A stretch of 64,000 bases of DNA from Pseudolachnospira sp051055405 (lineage in GTDB: Bacteria > Bacillota > Clostridia > Lachnospirales > Lachnospiraceae), in contig NZ_CP167068.1 of assembly GCF_051055405.1 (NCBI RefSeq), positions 2,852,001 through 2,916,000 on the forward strand, written 5' to 3'. The first letter of the stretch is position 1. Each line of letters starts with the position of its first letter. The notes under the pieces are model-generated. The model made no database searches. It saw only the letters and a list, made by a program, of their open reading frames with translations, and was not told the origin of the DNA. The position numbers and the translations under genes were made by a program. Shown here piece by piece: positions 20,667-29,180 of the stretch.

Positions 20667-20814
20667 GGCGTACCTCCTTTGGGCATAAAAATCCTATAGA
20701 ATAAGCATATCACAACCTTTTCCGGATGTACAGACAGATTTCGGGTGCTTATGCTAAATTTCGCCAAAACCCGTTTGGGCAAAGCCGCCCTCTACAAATA
20801 GTTTTTCCATAACG

Positions 20815-20852
20815 CAAAAACCGATACGTTTGAAATATCGTATCGGTTTTTG
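20815..20852 (-). terminator. Bidirectional terminator downstream of fprA
   Basis: Stem CAAAAACCGATACG/CGTATCGGTTTTTG with a short AT loop. T-runs on both strands allow termination of fprA. Nothing else is seen in 20667-20895. Confidence 0.85.
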
Positions 20853-20895
20853 TTTGCTATACGTATTTTGTTGTTCAACTCCATCCATCTGCTTC

Positions 20896-22056
20896 TTACA
20901 GATTTTTTACCTTCTCCGTAATCTCCAACAGCTGCTCTTCCTTGGGAACGTACGGAATCCGAATCTTTTCCAGGCAAATTTCAAAGCCGCAGGCTTTTAA
21001 TTCTTCTTCCACCAGGCCGATGCTCTGTCCGCCCCAACCGTAAGAACCAAAGGCAAATGCCTTGCGGTTCTTGGGAGAAAGGCCCTTCAGGTAGCACAGG
21101 AACGAAGCCACTGTCGGAAGCATCTGATTGTTCAGTGTCGGCGAGCCCACCGCAATATAGGTGCAGTCCAGTACGTCCGTCAACACGTCGGAATTGTGGT
21201 TGCATTTCAGATCAAAAAGTTTCGCAGGAATTCCCTTTTGGGTAAATCCTTCCAACACGGCAAGCGCCATCTGCTCCGTGGAATGCCACATACTGTCAAA
21301 TACTACCAGAGCTTTTTCCTCCTGGGCTCCGGACGTCCACTTTCCGTAAGCTTCCAGAATCGCCGGAATATGGCTGCGCCAAATTACGCCGTGGCTCGGA
21401 CAAATCATCCCGATATCCAAACCGCCGCAGGCCGCTACCGCGCCGCCCGCCTGCTTACTGTAAGGCATGACAATATTTGCATAATATTTCTTAGCCTCCT
21501 GGAGAACCACATCCAAAGGTTCCTGGTCGTCAAACCGTCCATTGGAGGCATAGTGCTGTCCAAAGGCATCGTTGGAGAATAAGATCTTTTCCTCCGGGCA
21601 ATAGGTGACCATATTATCCGGCCAGTGTACCATGGGCGTAGCCACAAAGGCCAGGCTGCGTGCTCCCAAAGACAGCGTGTCGCCGCCTTTTACCGGCATA
21701 TAATCGAACTCTCCATAGTGAGCCGTTAATCCCTTTACGCCATTGGGCGCGCTGGTTACTACTTTTGCATGAGGACACGCCTTCATCACCTCCGGCAATG
21801 CGCCGGAATGGTCCATCTCCACATGATTGGAGATAACATAGTCGATTTTTTCCGGGTCCACCACGCTGCGGATTCTCGCCAACAGTTCTTTTGCAAAGGG
21901 GGCTTTTACGGTATCAATCAAGGTGATCTTTTCATCCACAATCAAATACGCATTATAAGTAGCTCCCCGATTCGTTGTATATCCATGGAAATTCCGAACC
22001 GACCAGTCTACGGCGCCAACCCAATAAATCCCTTTTTTTACTTCGATCGCTTTCAT
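20896..22056 (-). CDS. fprA: Flavodiiron protein (FprA-type A-flavoprotein)
   Basis: 386 residues. The N-terminal metallo-beta-lactamase-like domain (1-250) has the diiron ligand pattern H-x-E-x-D-H in SNHVEMDHSG (about residues 78-87) and a later histidine at CPSHGV. The C-terminal flavodoxin domain (about 255-386) binds FMN (VVFDSMWHSTEQMA; GSPTLNNQ). These soluble enzymes reduce O2 to water, and in some cases NO, protecting strict anaerobes. Single gene with its own promoter and terminator. RBS GGGAGG. Confidence 0.95.
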   Translation of the reverse strand: MKAIEVKKGIYWVGAVDWSVRNFHGYTTNRGATYNAYLIVDEKITLIDTVKAPFAKELLARIRSVVDPEKIDYVISNHVEMDHSGALPEVMKACPHAKVVTSAPNGVKGLTAHYGEFDYMPVKGGDTLSLGARSLAFVATPMVHWPDNMVTYCPEEKILFSNDAFGQHYASNGRFDDQEPLDVVLQEAKKYYANIVMPYSKQAGGAVAACGGLDIGMICPSHGVIWRSHIPAILEAYGKWTSGAQEEKALVVFDSMWHSTEQMALAVLEGFTQKGIPAKLFDLKCNHNSDVLTDVLDCTYIAVGSPTLNNQMLPTVASFLCYLKGLSPKNRKAFAFGSYGWGGQSIGLVEEELKACGFEICLEKIRIPYVPKEEQLLEITEKVKNL

Positions 22057-22119
22057 AAGGACCTCCCATTTTTAGGTAATATGCCACGCCCCACTTGTGA
22101 GGCTCTAACTCGGTTTTTC

Positions 22120-22148
22120 ATTATATCAAAAACCCATTAAAATTACAA
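22120..22148 (-). promoter_or_regulatory. Promoter of fprA
   Basis: -35 TTGTAA (22148-22143), 17-base spacer, -10 TATAAT (22125-22120). A GC-rich inverted repeat (GCCTCACAAGTGGGGC) lies in the leader just after the start site. Confidence 0.7.
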
Positions 22149-22336
22149 GCACAGCGTCTTCATCACCGCTATTTTTCTTTCGTTACAAATTGGATACAGA
22201 TTGGAGACGATTCCGATACAAGGGGCCGATAAACTTACGAGGAAAGCTCCGCCAGGCGTCATGCCTATTCATTAGGAAAGCCCTGGTTGGCAGCTACGCC
22301 GCCAGGCATATATCGTTGTTAGAAAAAGGAGGATCT

Positions 22337-23851
22337 ATGAAAAAAAATCAAAATCGGGCCGCATTATTGGCCCTGTGTCTCGGTATATCGCTGTCTCTTG
22401 CCGCCTGTCAGCCAGCGCCGGAAAACGAGGTAGTGGTCGGCAAAAATCAGATTCAAGATCTGATTTCCAATACAGAAGCAAATGGTTCTATCCCCGATGG
22501 AACGCCTTCAACCGCGGTCCCCAGCGAATCTACCTTTCAAAAAACGTATACGCCGTCTGAAAATCTTCAATTCATCATCGACGCCAAGGTAGAAACCTAT
22601 GATTCGGCCATGCCAGTGCTTTTGGTAAAGCCCCATGAGTTCACCGTCGAGGAAGTCCGGCCCATCGCGGACTATTTCTTCCAGGGCCAGACCGCCTATG
22701 AATCCAGATACGTAATGACAAAAGAAGAGATCCAAAAGCGGATTCTGGAAATAAAAGCATGGATGAACGATACCAACGGCCTTCTTGCCTGCGCGAATAG
22801 TCCGGAGCATGAACAAGATTTAAGGGCACAATATGAACAGGAAATTCAGTTCTGGGAAGAACGCTACGAAACTGCGGTGGACGATTACCAGCCAAAGGAA
22901 TGCGACTGGCAGTTCCATCCGGCCAGCTATTTTGATGAAACGCTGGAAATGCCCGGCGCGGGAGGAATCTGTGAAAATGATAAGGCTTCCTATATAAAGG
23001 CCAGCGCCACGGTGAATGGAAAAGCGCTTGAAGTTGAGGCGATGAATCACACAACGGAAGGCTATATCGGTCATCACATCAGCTTTGGCCTATCCTGGGA
23101 AGATCCCATCTGGAATACCGGGGGAACTTCCGGCACGGAGGAGGAAGCAAAGCAATTGGCCGATCAGCTTTTACACGACCTGGGAATTCAAGATCGCTGG
23201 AACTTTCAGCAGTGCATGAAAAGCGAATTCACACAAGAGGATGGAACTCCGACGGGAGGGTACAGCTTTTATATCTCTTACCTTCCCATATTTGAAGGTT
23301 TTTCCCTATCCGACCTGCAAGACATTTCGCAAGGCGATGGAGATCACTACGCGCCCTTCTATTCCTACGAATCCTTGGATGTCACGATCGCAAACGGCGA
23401 AATCATCCAGTTCAACTGGTCGTCTCCGTTAGAAGTGGTCTCCGTAGAAAATGCGGCGGTAACGGAACTTTCTTTTGATCAGATTATGGAGCGGTTTGCG
23501 GCGCAAATGGAGATCTCCTACCCCTTTAGCTGGTTCCAGCTTCCAGGAAAAGAAGGGGATCCGGAAAGCACAGGCCCGAAAGTGGAGGAAGCCGCCTTTA
23601 AAATCACTGGCATCAAAAGACGGCTGTCCCGTGTTCTCGTTCCCAACGCCACCATGGAATATTATCTGATTCCGACCTGGTCTTTCTACGGCTTCGACGG
23701 AGTACGCGCAGAAGGCGATTCGGAGTTAACCTACGATTTTATCATTGTGGATGAAAATGGAAACAAATCCACCGAGCCCAAGCCTGCCAGTCATGTACTT
23801 TCTCTAAGCGCTTTAGATGGCAGCGTAATCCAAGCAGGTCTCGGCTATTAA
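22337..23851 (+). CDS. Secreted lipoprotein, DUF6034-like
   Basis: The start is taken at the ATG at 22337, because AAAGGAGG lies 5 bases before it and the protein then begins with a signal peptide; a longer frame upstream lacks both. 504 residues: basic N-terminus, hydrophobic core, lipobox LAAC with Cys at about residue 24, then a hydrophilic region and a large mixed alpha/beta part. The general form resembles Clostridial DUF6034 lipoproteins, but this match is from memory and weak. Likely anchored outside the membrane. Single gene. No clear promoter is seen in the 190 bases upstream. Function unknown. Confidence 0.75.
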   Translation: MKKNQNRAALLALCLGISLSLAACQPAPENEVVVGKNQIQDLISNTEANGSIPDGTPSTAVPSESTFQKTYTPSENLQFIIDAKVETYDSAMPVLLVKPHEFTVEEVRPIADYFFQGQTAYESRYVMTKEEIQKRILEIKAWMNDTNGLLACANSPEHEQDLRAQYEQEIQFWEERYETAVDDYQPKECDWQFHPASYFDETLEMPGAGGICENDKASYIKASATVNGKALEVEAMNHTTEGYIGHHISFGLSWEDPIWNTGGTSGTEEEAKQLADQLLHDLGIQDRWNFQQCMKSEFTQEDGTPTGGYSFYISYLPIFEGFSLSDLQDISQGDGDHYAPFYSYESLDVTIANGEIIQFNWSSPLEVVSVENAAVTELSFDQIMERFAAQMEISYPFSWFQLPGKEGDPESTGPKVEEAAFKITGIKRRLSRVLVPNATMEYYLIPTWSFYGFDGVRAEGDSELTYDFIIVDENGNKSTEPKPASHVLSLSALDGSVIQAGLGY

Positions 23852-23859
23852 GGAGAAAA

Positions 23860-24324
23860 TCATCCTATTTCCCGGATCAGATTGACCATCTCAATGGCGC
23901 TCATCGCACAATCATAGCCTTTATTTCCCGCCTTTGTTCCGGCGCGCTCGATGGCCTGCTCGATATTTTCTGTGGTCAGCACGCCGAACAAGACGGGAAT
24001 TTCACTGGCTAATCCCACAGCGGCAATCCCTTTCGACACTTCGCTGCATACGTAATCATAATGGCTGGTGCTGCCGCGAATGACCGCGCCCAGGCAGATG
24101 ATTGCATCATACTTTCCCGTCTTTGCCATTTTCGATGCAATCAGTGGGATCTCAAAGGCTCCCGGAACCCACGCGACAGCGATATCCTCTTCCTTTGCCT
24201 CATGGCGCGTCAGCGCGTCTACCGCCCCGCTTAGCAGTTTCGCTGTGATAAACTCATTGAACCGGGCGGCTACGATGCCGATCTTCATCCCCCTCGCAAT
24301 CAATTTTCCCTCTAATGTTTTCAT
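23860..24324 (-). CDS. ribH: 6,7-dimethyl-8-ribityllumazine synthase
   Basis: 154 residues, standard length. Joins 5-amino-6-ribitylamino-uracil and 3,4-dihydroxybutanone phosphate to lumazine. Conserved motifs: RFNEFI (residues 20-25), WVPGAFEIP (about 53-61), GAVIRGSTSHYDYV (about 81-94) with the catalytic His, and GVLTTEN. Last gene of the riboflavin operon, 63 bases after ribBA, a gap that holds a weak terminator-like hairpin. Confidence 0.97.
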   Translation of the reverse strand: MKTLEGKLIARGMKIGIVAARFNEFITAKLLSGAVDALTRHEAKEEDIAVAWVPGAFEIPLIASKMAKTGKYDAIICLGAVIRGSTSHYDYVCSEVSKGIAAVGLASEIPVLFGVLTTENIEQAIERAGTKAGNKGYDCAMSAIEMVNLIREIG

Positions 24325-24354
24325 TGTACTTGACTCCTTCCTATTATAATATAA

Positions 24355-24384
24355 AAACCTCAGACATCCAGTTGGGTCTGAATG
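24355..24384 (-). terminator. Weak intercistronic hairpin between ribBA and ribH
   Basis: Minus strand TCAGAC...GTCTGA stem followed by GGTTTTTAT, then TATTATAAT. It could lower ribH expression relative to ribBA or be followed by a minor promoter. Only structural evidence. Confidence 0.4.
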
Positions 24385-24387
24385 CTT

Positions 24388-25593
24388 CTATTCTTCATAT
24401 TTCAAAATGTGCCCCATGCGCTGCTGCTTTGTTCTCAAGTAAAATAGATCATGGGCAGTGGCCTCCATCTGAATCGGCACGCGTTCCGTAATCTCCATAC
24501 CAAACTCGGAGAGCTGATAGATTTTATCCGGATTGTTGGTCAAAAGGCGCAGGCTCTTTACCCCTAAATCCCGCAAAATCTGCGCTCCGATATAATATTC
24601 CCGCTGATCTCCTGCAAATCCAAGAGCCACGTTGGCTTCCAGGGTATCCATGCCCTGTTCCTGAAGCTCATAGGCACGCAGCTTATTGATCAGACCGATT
24701 CCGCGCCCTTCCTGACGCATGTAGAGGAGGATTCCTCTTCCTTCCTCCTCAATCTGTCCCATCGCGGCAGTCAACTGCTGACCGCAGTCGCAGCGCAGGG
24801 AGCCGAAGGTGTCTCCCGTCAGGCATTCCGAATGAACCCGGCAAAGCACGTCCTGTCCGCCGCCAATCACGCCTTTTACCAATGCGATATGATGCTCCCC
24901 GTTTAACCGATTTACATAGCCATATGCCATAAAATCCCCGTATTTCGTCGGCATCTTTGTGACAGTCACACGGTCCACCAGCTTTTCATGACACTTTCGG
25001 TAATTTTGCAGCTCCCGGATCGTAATAAATTTCATATTCCACTGCTTGGCATATTCCATCAATTCCGAAGACCGCATCATCGTTCCATCTTCGCGCATGA
25101 TTTCACAGCAAAGTCCACACTCCTTTAGCCCGGCCAGACGGCACAAATCCACGGTCGCCTCGGTATGCCCGCTTCGTTCCAAGACGCCATTTTTCTTAGC
25201 TAAAAGCGGGAACATATGCCCCGGACGGCGAAAATCCTCCGGCCCCGCGTCCTCTGCCACACAGCTCATCGCCGTGATGGAACGCTCGGCAGCGGAAATT
25301 CCTGTGGAGGTCGAAATATGATCGATGGATACGGTAAACGCGGTCTCGTGGTTATCGCCATTTTGCGCCACCATCTGGGGGATTTTCAGCCGGTTTACAT
25401 ACTCCTCGGACATGGGCATACAAATCAATCCCTTCCCATAAGTCGCCATAAAATTGATGTTGGCGGTAGTGGCAAATTCCGCCGCGCAGATAAAATCCCC
25501 CTCATTTTCCCGTTCCGGGTCGTCTGTGACTAAGATAATCTTTCCTCTTCTTAGTTCCTCCAACGCTTCCTCAATGGTATGATACTGAAACAT
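24388..25593 (-). CDS. ribBA: Bifunctional DHBP synthase / GTP cyclohydrolase II
   Basis: 401 residues in two domains. RibB (1-200) has DDPERENEGDF near the N-terminus and SGHTEATVDLCRLAG, and makes 3,4-dihydroxybutanone 4-phosphate from ribulose 5-phosphate. RibA (about 205-401) has the zinc site in HSECLTGDTFGSLRCDCGQQ (Cys at about 260, 271, 273) and RQEGRGIGL, and opens GTP to start the pterin branch. Gene order ribD-ribE-ribBA-ribH is the classical Firmicutes riboflavin operon. Confidence 0.97.
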   Translation of the reverse strand: MFQYHTIEEALEELRRGKIILVTDDPERENEGDFICAAEFATTANINFMATYGKGLICMPMSEEYVNRLKIPQMVAQNGDNHETAFTVSIDHISTSTGISAAERSITAMSCVAEDAGPEDFRRPGHMFPLLAKKNGVLERSGHTEATVDLCRLAGLKECGLCCEIMREDGTMMRSSELMEYAKQWNMKFITIRELQNYRKCHEKLVDRVTVTKMPTKYGDFMAYGYVNRLNGEHHIALVKGVIGGGQDVLCRVHSECLTGDTFGSLRCDCGQQLTAAMGQIEEEGRGILLYMRQEGRGIGLINKLRAYELQEQGMDTLEANVALGFAGDQREYYIGAQILRDLGVKSLRLLTNNPDKIYQLSEFGMEITERVPIQMEATAHDLFYLRTKQQRMGHILKYEE

Positions 25594-25608
25594 GAACTTC
25601 CCTCCTTT

Positions 25609-26256
25609 TTAATACCCATACTGAGTTAAAAAATCTCTCGTAATCCGGCTTTGGTTCGCTTCGTCCTTGTCTACCCGCAATAACTTTTCCACATATTTTC
25701 CTATCATGTCGTTTTCCAGGTTAACTTCATCCCCCTCCCTTCGATCCTTCAACACGGTCATCCGAACCGTATGAGGGATAGCGGAAATAGAAAACCGGTC
25801 GGAAAACACCTGCGCCACCGTCAGGCTGATGCCGTCGATCGCAATGGAACCCTTTTCTACGATATACCGCAAGATGGAAGGTTCCGCCTGAACCGTATAC
25901 CAAATCGCCGTATCGTCCTGCCGGACTTCTACGATTTTTCCCACTCCATCGACATGCCCCGCCACCAGATGGCCGCCGAATCGCCCGTCAGCTGCCATTG
26001 CCCGTTCTAAATTGACGCGGCTGCCGCATATGAGCCGCGCCAGGGAAGAACGGTTTATGGTCTCGTGCATCACATCCGCCGAAAAACACCCGTTTCCCAA
26101 AGAAACAACGGTCAGACAAACGCCGTTCACAGCGATACTGTCGCCAATTTTCGTTCCCTCTAAGACCGCTTTCGCCTGAATGGTCAAAACAGCGGATTTG
26201 CTTCCCTTTTGAATCTGTTTTACCACTCCCACTTCCTCAACAATCCCTGTAAACAT
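25609..26256 (-). CDS. ribE: Riboflavin synthase alpha chain
   Basis: 215 residues. Two homologous lumazine-binding domains: MFTGIVEEVG starts the first, and a second repeat begins near residue 98 (FGGHLVAGHVDGVG). Dismutates two 6,7-dimethyl-8-ribityllumazine molecules to riboflavin and the pyrimidine. The start overlaps the end of ribD by 20 bases; the next gene follows after 15 bases. Confidence 0.97.
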   Translation of the reverse strand: MFTGIVEEVGVVKQIQKGSKSAVLTIQAKAVLEGTKIGDSIAVNGVCLTVVSLGNGCFSADVMHETINRSSLARLICGSRVNLERAMAADGRFGGHLVAGHVDGVGKIVEVRQDDTAIWYTVQAEPSILRYIVEKGSIAIDGISLTVAQVFSDRFSISAIPHTVRMTVLKDRREGDEVNLENDMIGKYVEKLLRVDKDEANQSRITRDFLTQYGY

Positions 26257-27343
26257 TAGGTTTTACCTCGCTTTCGATCAAAAAATCTTCTCCCAATTGA
26301 ATTACCGTGCTGTTTTTTAAAGATATCGCCTGGGCCAGGGCGGCAATTCCATCCCCTTCCACCGGAGTCTTCGCCTCCCGCCCGCCCAAAAGTTTCGGCG
26401 CCAGATACGCCTGCACTTTATCTACAACCCCTGCCTCCAAAGCCGCCCAGTTGAAAACGCCGCCCCCTTCCAGCAAAACGCGGTCAATCTGCTCCTGTCC
26501 CATCCGCTCCATCAACTTCCGCAAGTCAACCCGGCCGTCTTTCTCCTCCATGACCCATAACCGGCACCCAGCCTCCTGGTAAACGCGCTGCCGTTTGGAA
26601 TCGGTACAACAGGTGGCAAGAATCGTCAGCGTCTGTCTTGCCGTTGTAACCACCTGGGCGGTCACGGGAGTGCGAAGCTTGGAATCGCAGACGACACGAA
26701 TCGGGTTTTTCCCTCCTGGAATACGGCAAGTCAGTAAGGGATCGTCGGCCAGTACCGTTCCTATGCCCACCAAAATTGCTCCGGCCTGATGCCTCTGCTG
26801 ATGTACGTGTTTTCGGGCCTCTTCTCCGGTAATCCATTTGGAATCTCCTGTATAGGCCGCGATCTTTCCATCCATGGTCATAGCATATTTCATGACCACC
26901 AGCGGCCGTCCAGTCCGAATATAGTGAAAAAAGGCTTCATTTATCCGATCACACGCTTCCTGCAAAACACCTTCCACCACATGCATGCCATGCTCCCGCA
27001 ATTGCTGAATTCCTTTTCCACAAACCAGGGGATTCGGATCCGCTGACCCGACCACCACCTTTTGGATGCCCGCTTCCAAAATGGCCTCCGTACAAGGCGG
27101 CTGTTTTCCCACATGGCAGCAGGGTTCTAGGGTTACATACATGGTCGCGCCGTCCGGCGATTCGGTGCAGGAAGCAAGGGCGTTCCTCTCGGCGTGGGGG
27201 CCGCCGTATCGTTCATGATATCCTTGTCCGATGACACGCCCGTCTTTTACAATCACCGCCCCTACCATCGGGTTCGGGGATACCCATCCGCAGCCTTTTT
27301 CAGCAAGCTGCAAGGCCATCCTCATGTAATCCTCATCTCTCAT
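26237..27343 (-). CDS. ribD: Bifunctional pyrimidine deaminase/reductase RibD
   Basis: The start is set at the ATG at 27343, preceded by AAAAGGAGGAAAAAA; an in-frame ATG 14 codons earlier has no RBS. 368 residues. Deaminase domain (1-145): HAERNAL and PCCHVGKQPPCT carry the zinc ligands His, Cys and Cys. Reductase domain (about 148-365): KYAMTMDGKIA and VLLEGGGVFNW. Performs the second and third steps of riboflavin synthesis. First gene behind the FMN riboswitch, about 280 bases downstream of the aptamer. Confidence 0.96.
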   Translation of the reverse strand: MRDEDYMRMALQLAEKGCGWVSPNPMVGAVIVKDGRVIGQGYHERYGGPHAERNALASCTESPDGATMYVTLEPCCHVGKQPPCTEAILEAGIQKVVVGSADPNPLVCGKGIQQLREHGMHVVEGVLQEACDRINEAFFHYIRTGRPLVVMKYAMTMDGKIAAYTGDSKWITGEEARKHVHQQRHQAGAILVGIGTVLADDPLLTCRIPGGKNPIRVVCDSKLRTPVTAQVVTTARQTLTILATCCTDSKRQRVYQEAGCRLWVMEEKDGRVDLRKLMERMGQEQIDRVLLEGGGVFNWAALEAGVVDKVQAYLAPKLLGGREAKTPVEGDGIAALAQAISLKNSTVIQLGEDFLIESEVKPNVYRDC

Positions 27344-27420
27344 TTTTTTCCTCCTTTTGACACCTACACCCTCCAAAAAATTCATACAAGTCAGCCTTTC
27401 CCTTTCATCCAGAAAGACAA

Positions 27421-27448
27421 AAAAATACCCCGAACCAATGGTTCAGGG
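27421..27448 (-). terminator. Second terminator between FMN riboswitch and ribD
   Basis: Minus strand stem CCCTGAACC/GGTTCGGGG with a 3-base loop followed by TATTTTTTT, 78 bases upstream of the ribD ATG. It is separate from the riboswitch's own terminator, from which it is parted by a palindromic repeat. Confidence 0.75.
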
Positions 27449-27499
27449 CAAAATCCAGAGAATATCCTATCTCGCATGAGAACCGCCGTGCTTATCGCA

Positions 27500-27553
27500 T
27501 AGCGCTTTTTATTCTATAGGAAATTCCGTCGGAATTTCCTATGAAATAAAAAA
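27500..27553 (-). repeat. Palindromic post-terminator repeat, copy D
   Basis: Palindrome TTTCATAGGAAATTCC/GGAATTTCCTATAGAA followed by TAAAAAGCGCTATGCG. On the minus strand it begins inside the U-tract of the FMN riboswitch terminator, separating riboswitch from ribD. Confidence 0.85.
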
Positions 27554-27582
27554 CCTTGGAATGTCAAAAAAACACTCCAAGG
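27547..27582 (-). terminator. Expression-platform terminator of the FMN riboswitch
   Basis: Minus strand stem CCTTGGAGTG/CATTCCAAGG with a T-rich loop, then TTTTTTATT. It is 40 bases after the aptamer, the expected place for the FMN-dependent terminator. Confidence 0.8.
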
Positions 27583-27621
27583 CAATCCATTCTCATACAG
27601 AATCCTATCATTCCGTATCAT

Positions 27622-27731
27622 TCATCTTCTTCCATCCAGACTATACTGTCGGCTTCGGAATCGCACCGAATCTGCCTTGCGGCTCGTGGGCTGTACCACC
27701 GGTGGGGAATTGCACCCCGCCCTGAAGATTG
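27622..27731 (-). promoter_or_regulatory. FMN riboswitch (RFN element)
   Basis: The minus strand carries the conserved RFN blocks: ATCTTCAGGGCGGGGTG, AATTCCCCACCGGTGGT, AGCCCACGAGCC, GATTCGGTG, GATTCCGAAGCCGACAGT and AGTCTGGATGG, closed by GAAGAT. It senses FMN and controls the ribD-ribE-ribBA-ribH operon by premature termination. Confidence 0.97.
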
Positions 27732-27749
27732 TATTCAATTGATGCTGTT

Positions 27750-27778
27750 AGTATACACAGCAAAACTTGTTTTGTCAA
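27750..27778 (-). promoter_or_regulatory. Promoter of the riboflavin operon
   Basis: -35 TTGACA (27778-27773), 17-base spacer, -10 TATACT (27755-27750), about 20 bases upstream of the FMN aptamer. Confidence 0.85.
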
Positions 27779-27816
27779 GAAGCCTTTCATTGAACCACAT
27801 GCAAAGGGCAAGAAAC

Positions 27817-27850
27817 ACTCCACCCCTCACTCTTCCCCGGATGGGTGGAG
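27817..27850 (-). terminator. Possible terminator after the orphan dctP gene
   Basis: Stem CTCCACCC/GGGTGGAG; on the minus strand the following run is TGTTTCTT, weak in T. It may end transcripts that pass through the adjacent palindromic element. Confidence 0.5.
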
Positions 27851-27856
27851 CGTCTT

Positions 27857-28136
27857 ATACCTTCAATTAACAAGAGCATACACGCCTCATAGCGGGATAA
27901 TTTAGGCATCTTCTGCGTTATCTTCCATCGGCGTACGTCCAGTACGCCTCTGTCAGATGCCTGGACGATGCCTAAATTCTCTCCGCTTGAGGTCACAGAG
28001 CCAGGCAGAGATCAATTTTGCTTTCTGCAAGGCAGTTGAACGATGCGTACAGGGCGTACGCTGAGTGAAACTAACGATGCAGAAAGCAAAATTTACTCTG
28101 TCCTGGCCGTGCGTGCCCTTGTCAATTGAAGGTAAC
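27857..28136. repeat. Composite palindromic element with terminal inverted repeats
   Basis: About 280 bases bounded by ATACCTTCAATTAACAAG and the inverted CTTGTCAATTGAAGGTA. Inside are two large cruciform units: one with stem AATTTAGGCATC/GATGCCTAAATT (about 27898-27978), the other with AATTTTGCTTTCTGCA/TGCAGAAAGCAAAATT (about 28014-28093). Each has an inner hairpin of the type GCGTAC...GTACGC, and the two units are related to each other in inverted orientation. No transposase gene is present, so it is MITE-like. A deleted copy lies at 47413-47461. Its right end supplies the last codons and stop of the dctP gene at 28093. Confidence 0.8.
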
Positions 28137-29163
28137 TATCCGCCAGAGACAAATAGAGTTCTACCTCCGTTTCTCCGATCTGTGTTTTGATGTAATCCAC
28201 AACCGCCTGCCGGCCAGCCAATAATTCCTTTTGAAACGCCTCGTCCGGCGTTAGCAATGTCATCCCTTTTGTCTCAGTCAGCCATTGCCTTAACTCTCCT
28301 ACGATCTTTGGCGTCTGCTCCGTCACCTCTGAAATATAACGCTGAATTTCCGCCTTCAGCATCTCCTGATGCTCCGCCGTCATCTGGTTCCACTGTTCTT
28401 GGTTCATCACATACACATAAACGGTCGGCAAATGCCCTGTTTCCACAATGTAATCCTGAACTTCATACAGACGCTTGCTTTTTGCCACTACATAGGGGTT
28501 TTCCTGAGCATCTACCGTTCCATTGTAAAGAGCCATATAAAGTTCATGAAAATCAATGGGAACCGGCTCCGCGCCCAAAGACTCCCATAAAATCCGGTGA
28601 CAAATATTGTCCTGGATTCGAATCTTTAATCCCTGTAGATCCTCCACCGAGTAGATCGGGCGATTGGAAGTCAGATATCGATAATCATGAGCGCTAATTC
28701 CCAAGAGAACAAGCCCCTTTTCCGCGTAGAGAGGCTCCAGGAAGCGCATCCCCGATTCATTGAGAAAGTTCTGGTATGTCTCAGAATCCGGAAACAGCCA
28801 AGGAATATCCAGCAGAGAAGCTCCCGGAACCACTGTGGTTTGTCCGCTTGGAGACATCATAGTAACAGATATCGTTCCATTTTGAACCGCTCGAATCAGC
28901 TGTGCGTCTTCCCCCATAATCCCATTTTCATAGAGGCTCACGTCAAACAAACCGCTTGCATTCAAATCGTCCAAACAGCTTTGAAATACCTTCCCATATG
29001 GCGCATCTGAGAAGTTCCCGGCAGTCGCAATGGATAAATAAACCGGACATTCCGTCTGAATCTCCTCCATAAAAGTAGGTTCTATGATCTCTACTTTTCT
29101 CTTGGCTGTACATCCGCTCAGACAAAGTCCAACCAAAATCAAAGACATCCACCAATATTTCAT
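28093..29163 (-). CDS. Orphan TRAP-type substrate-binding lipoprotein (DctP family)
   Basis: 356 residues. Lipoprotein signal with lipobox LSGC (Cys at about 18), then a DctP fold. DIPWLF, the R-I-Q-D region (LKIRIQDN, the substrate-carboxylate arginine position) and DAQENPY are the family marks. No TRAP membrane subunits adjoin it. It is the partner of the membrane AraC-type regulator immediately upstream (17-base gap), so it may present a ligand to that sensor or serve the TRAP permease at 35.6-37.4 kb. The final residues (LTRARTARTE) and the stop are encoded by the palindromic element, so the native C-terminus was probably replaced. Confidence 0.85.
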   Translation of the reverse strand: MKYWWMSLILVGLCLSGCTAKRKVEIIEPTFMEEIQTECPVYLSIATAGNFSDAPYGKVFQSCLDDLNASGLFDVSLYENGIMGEDAQLIRAVQNGTISVTMMSPSGQTTVVPGASLLDIPWLFPDSETYQNFLNESGMRFLEPLYAEKGLVLLGISAHDYRYLTSNRPIYSVEDLQGLKIRIQDNICHRILWESLGAEPVPIDFHELYMALYNGTVDAQENPYVVAKSKRLYEVQDYIVETGHLPTVYVYVMNQEQWNQMTAEHQEMLKAEIQRYISEVTEQTPKIVGELRQWLTETKGMTLLTPDEAFQKELLAGRQAVVDYIKTQIGETEVELYLSLADSYLQLTRARTARTE

Positions 29164-29180
29164 CCCTCTCCTCCCTCGTA

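Noticed and set aside
27787..27996. 69-residue frame across the composite palindrome
   Set aside because: It is made of the repeat's hairpin sequence and has no SD; the stems explain it better.
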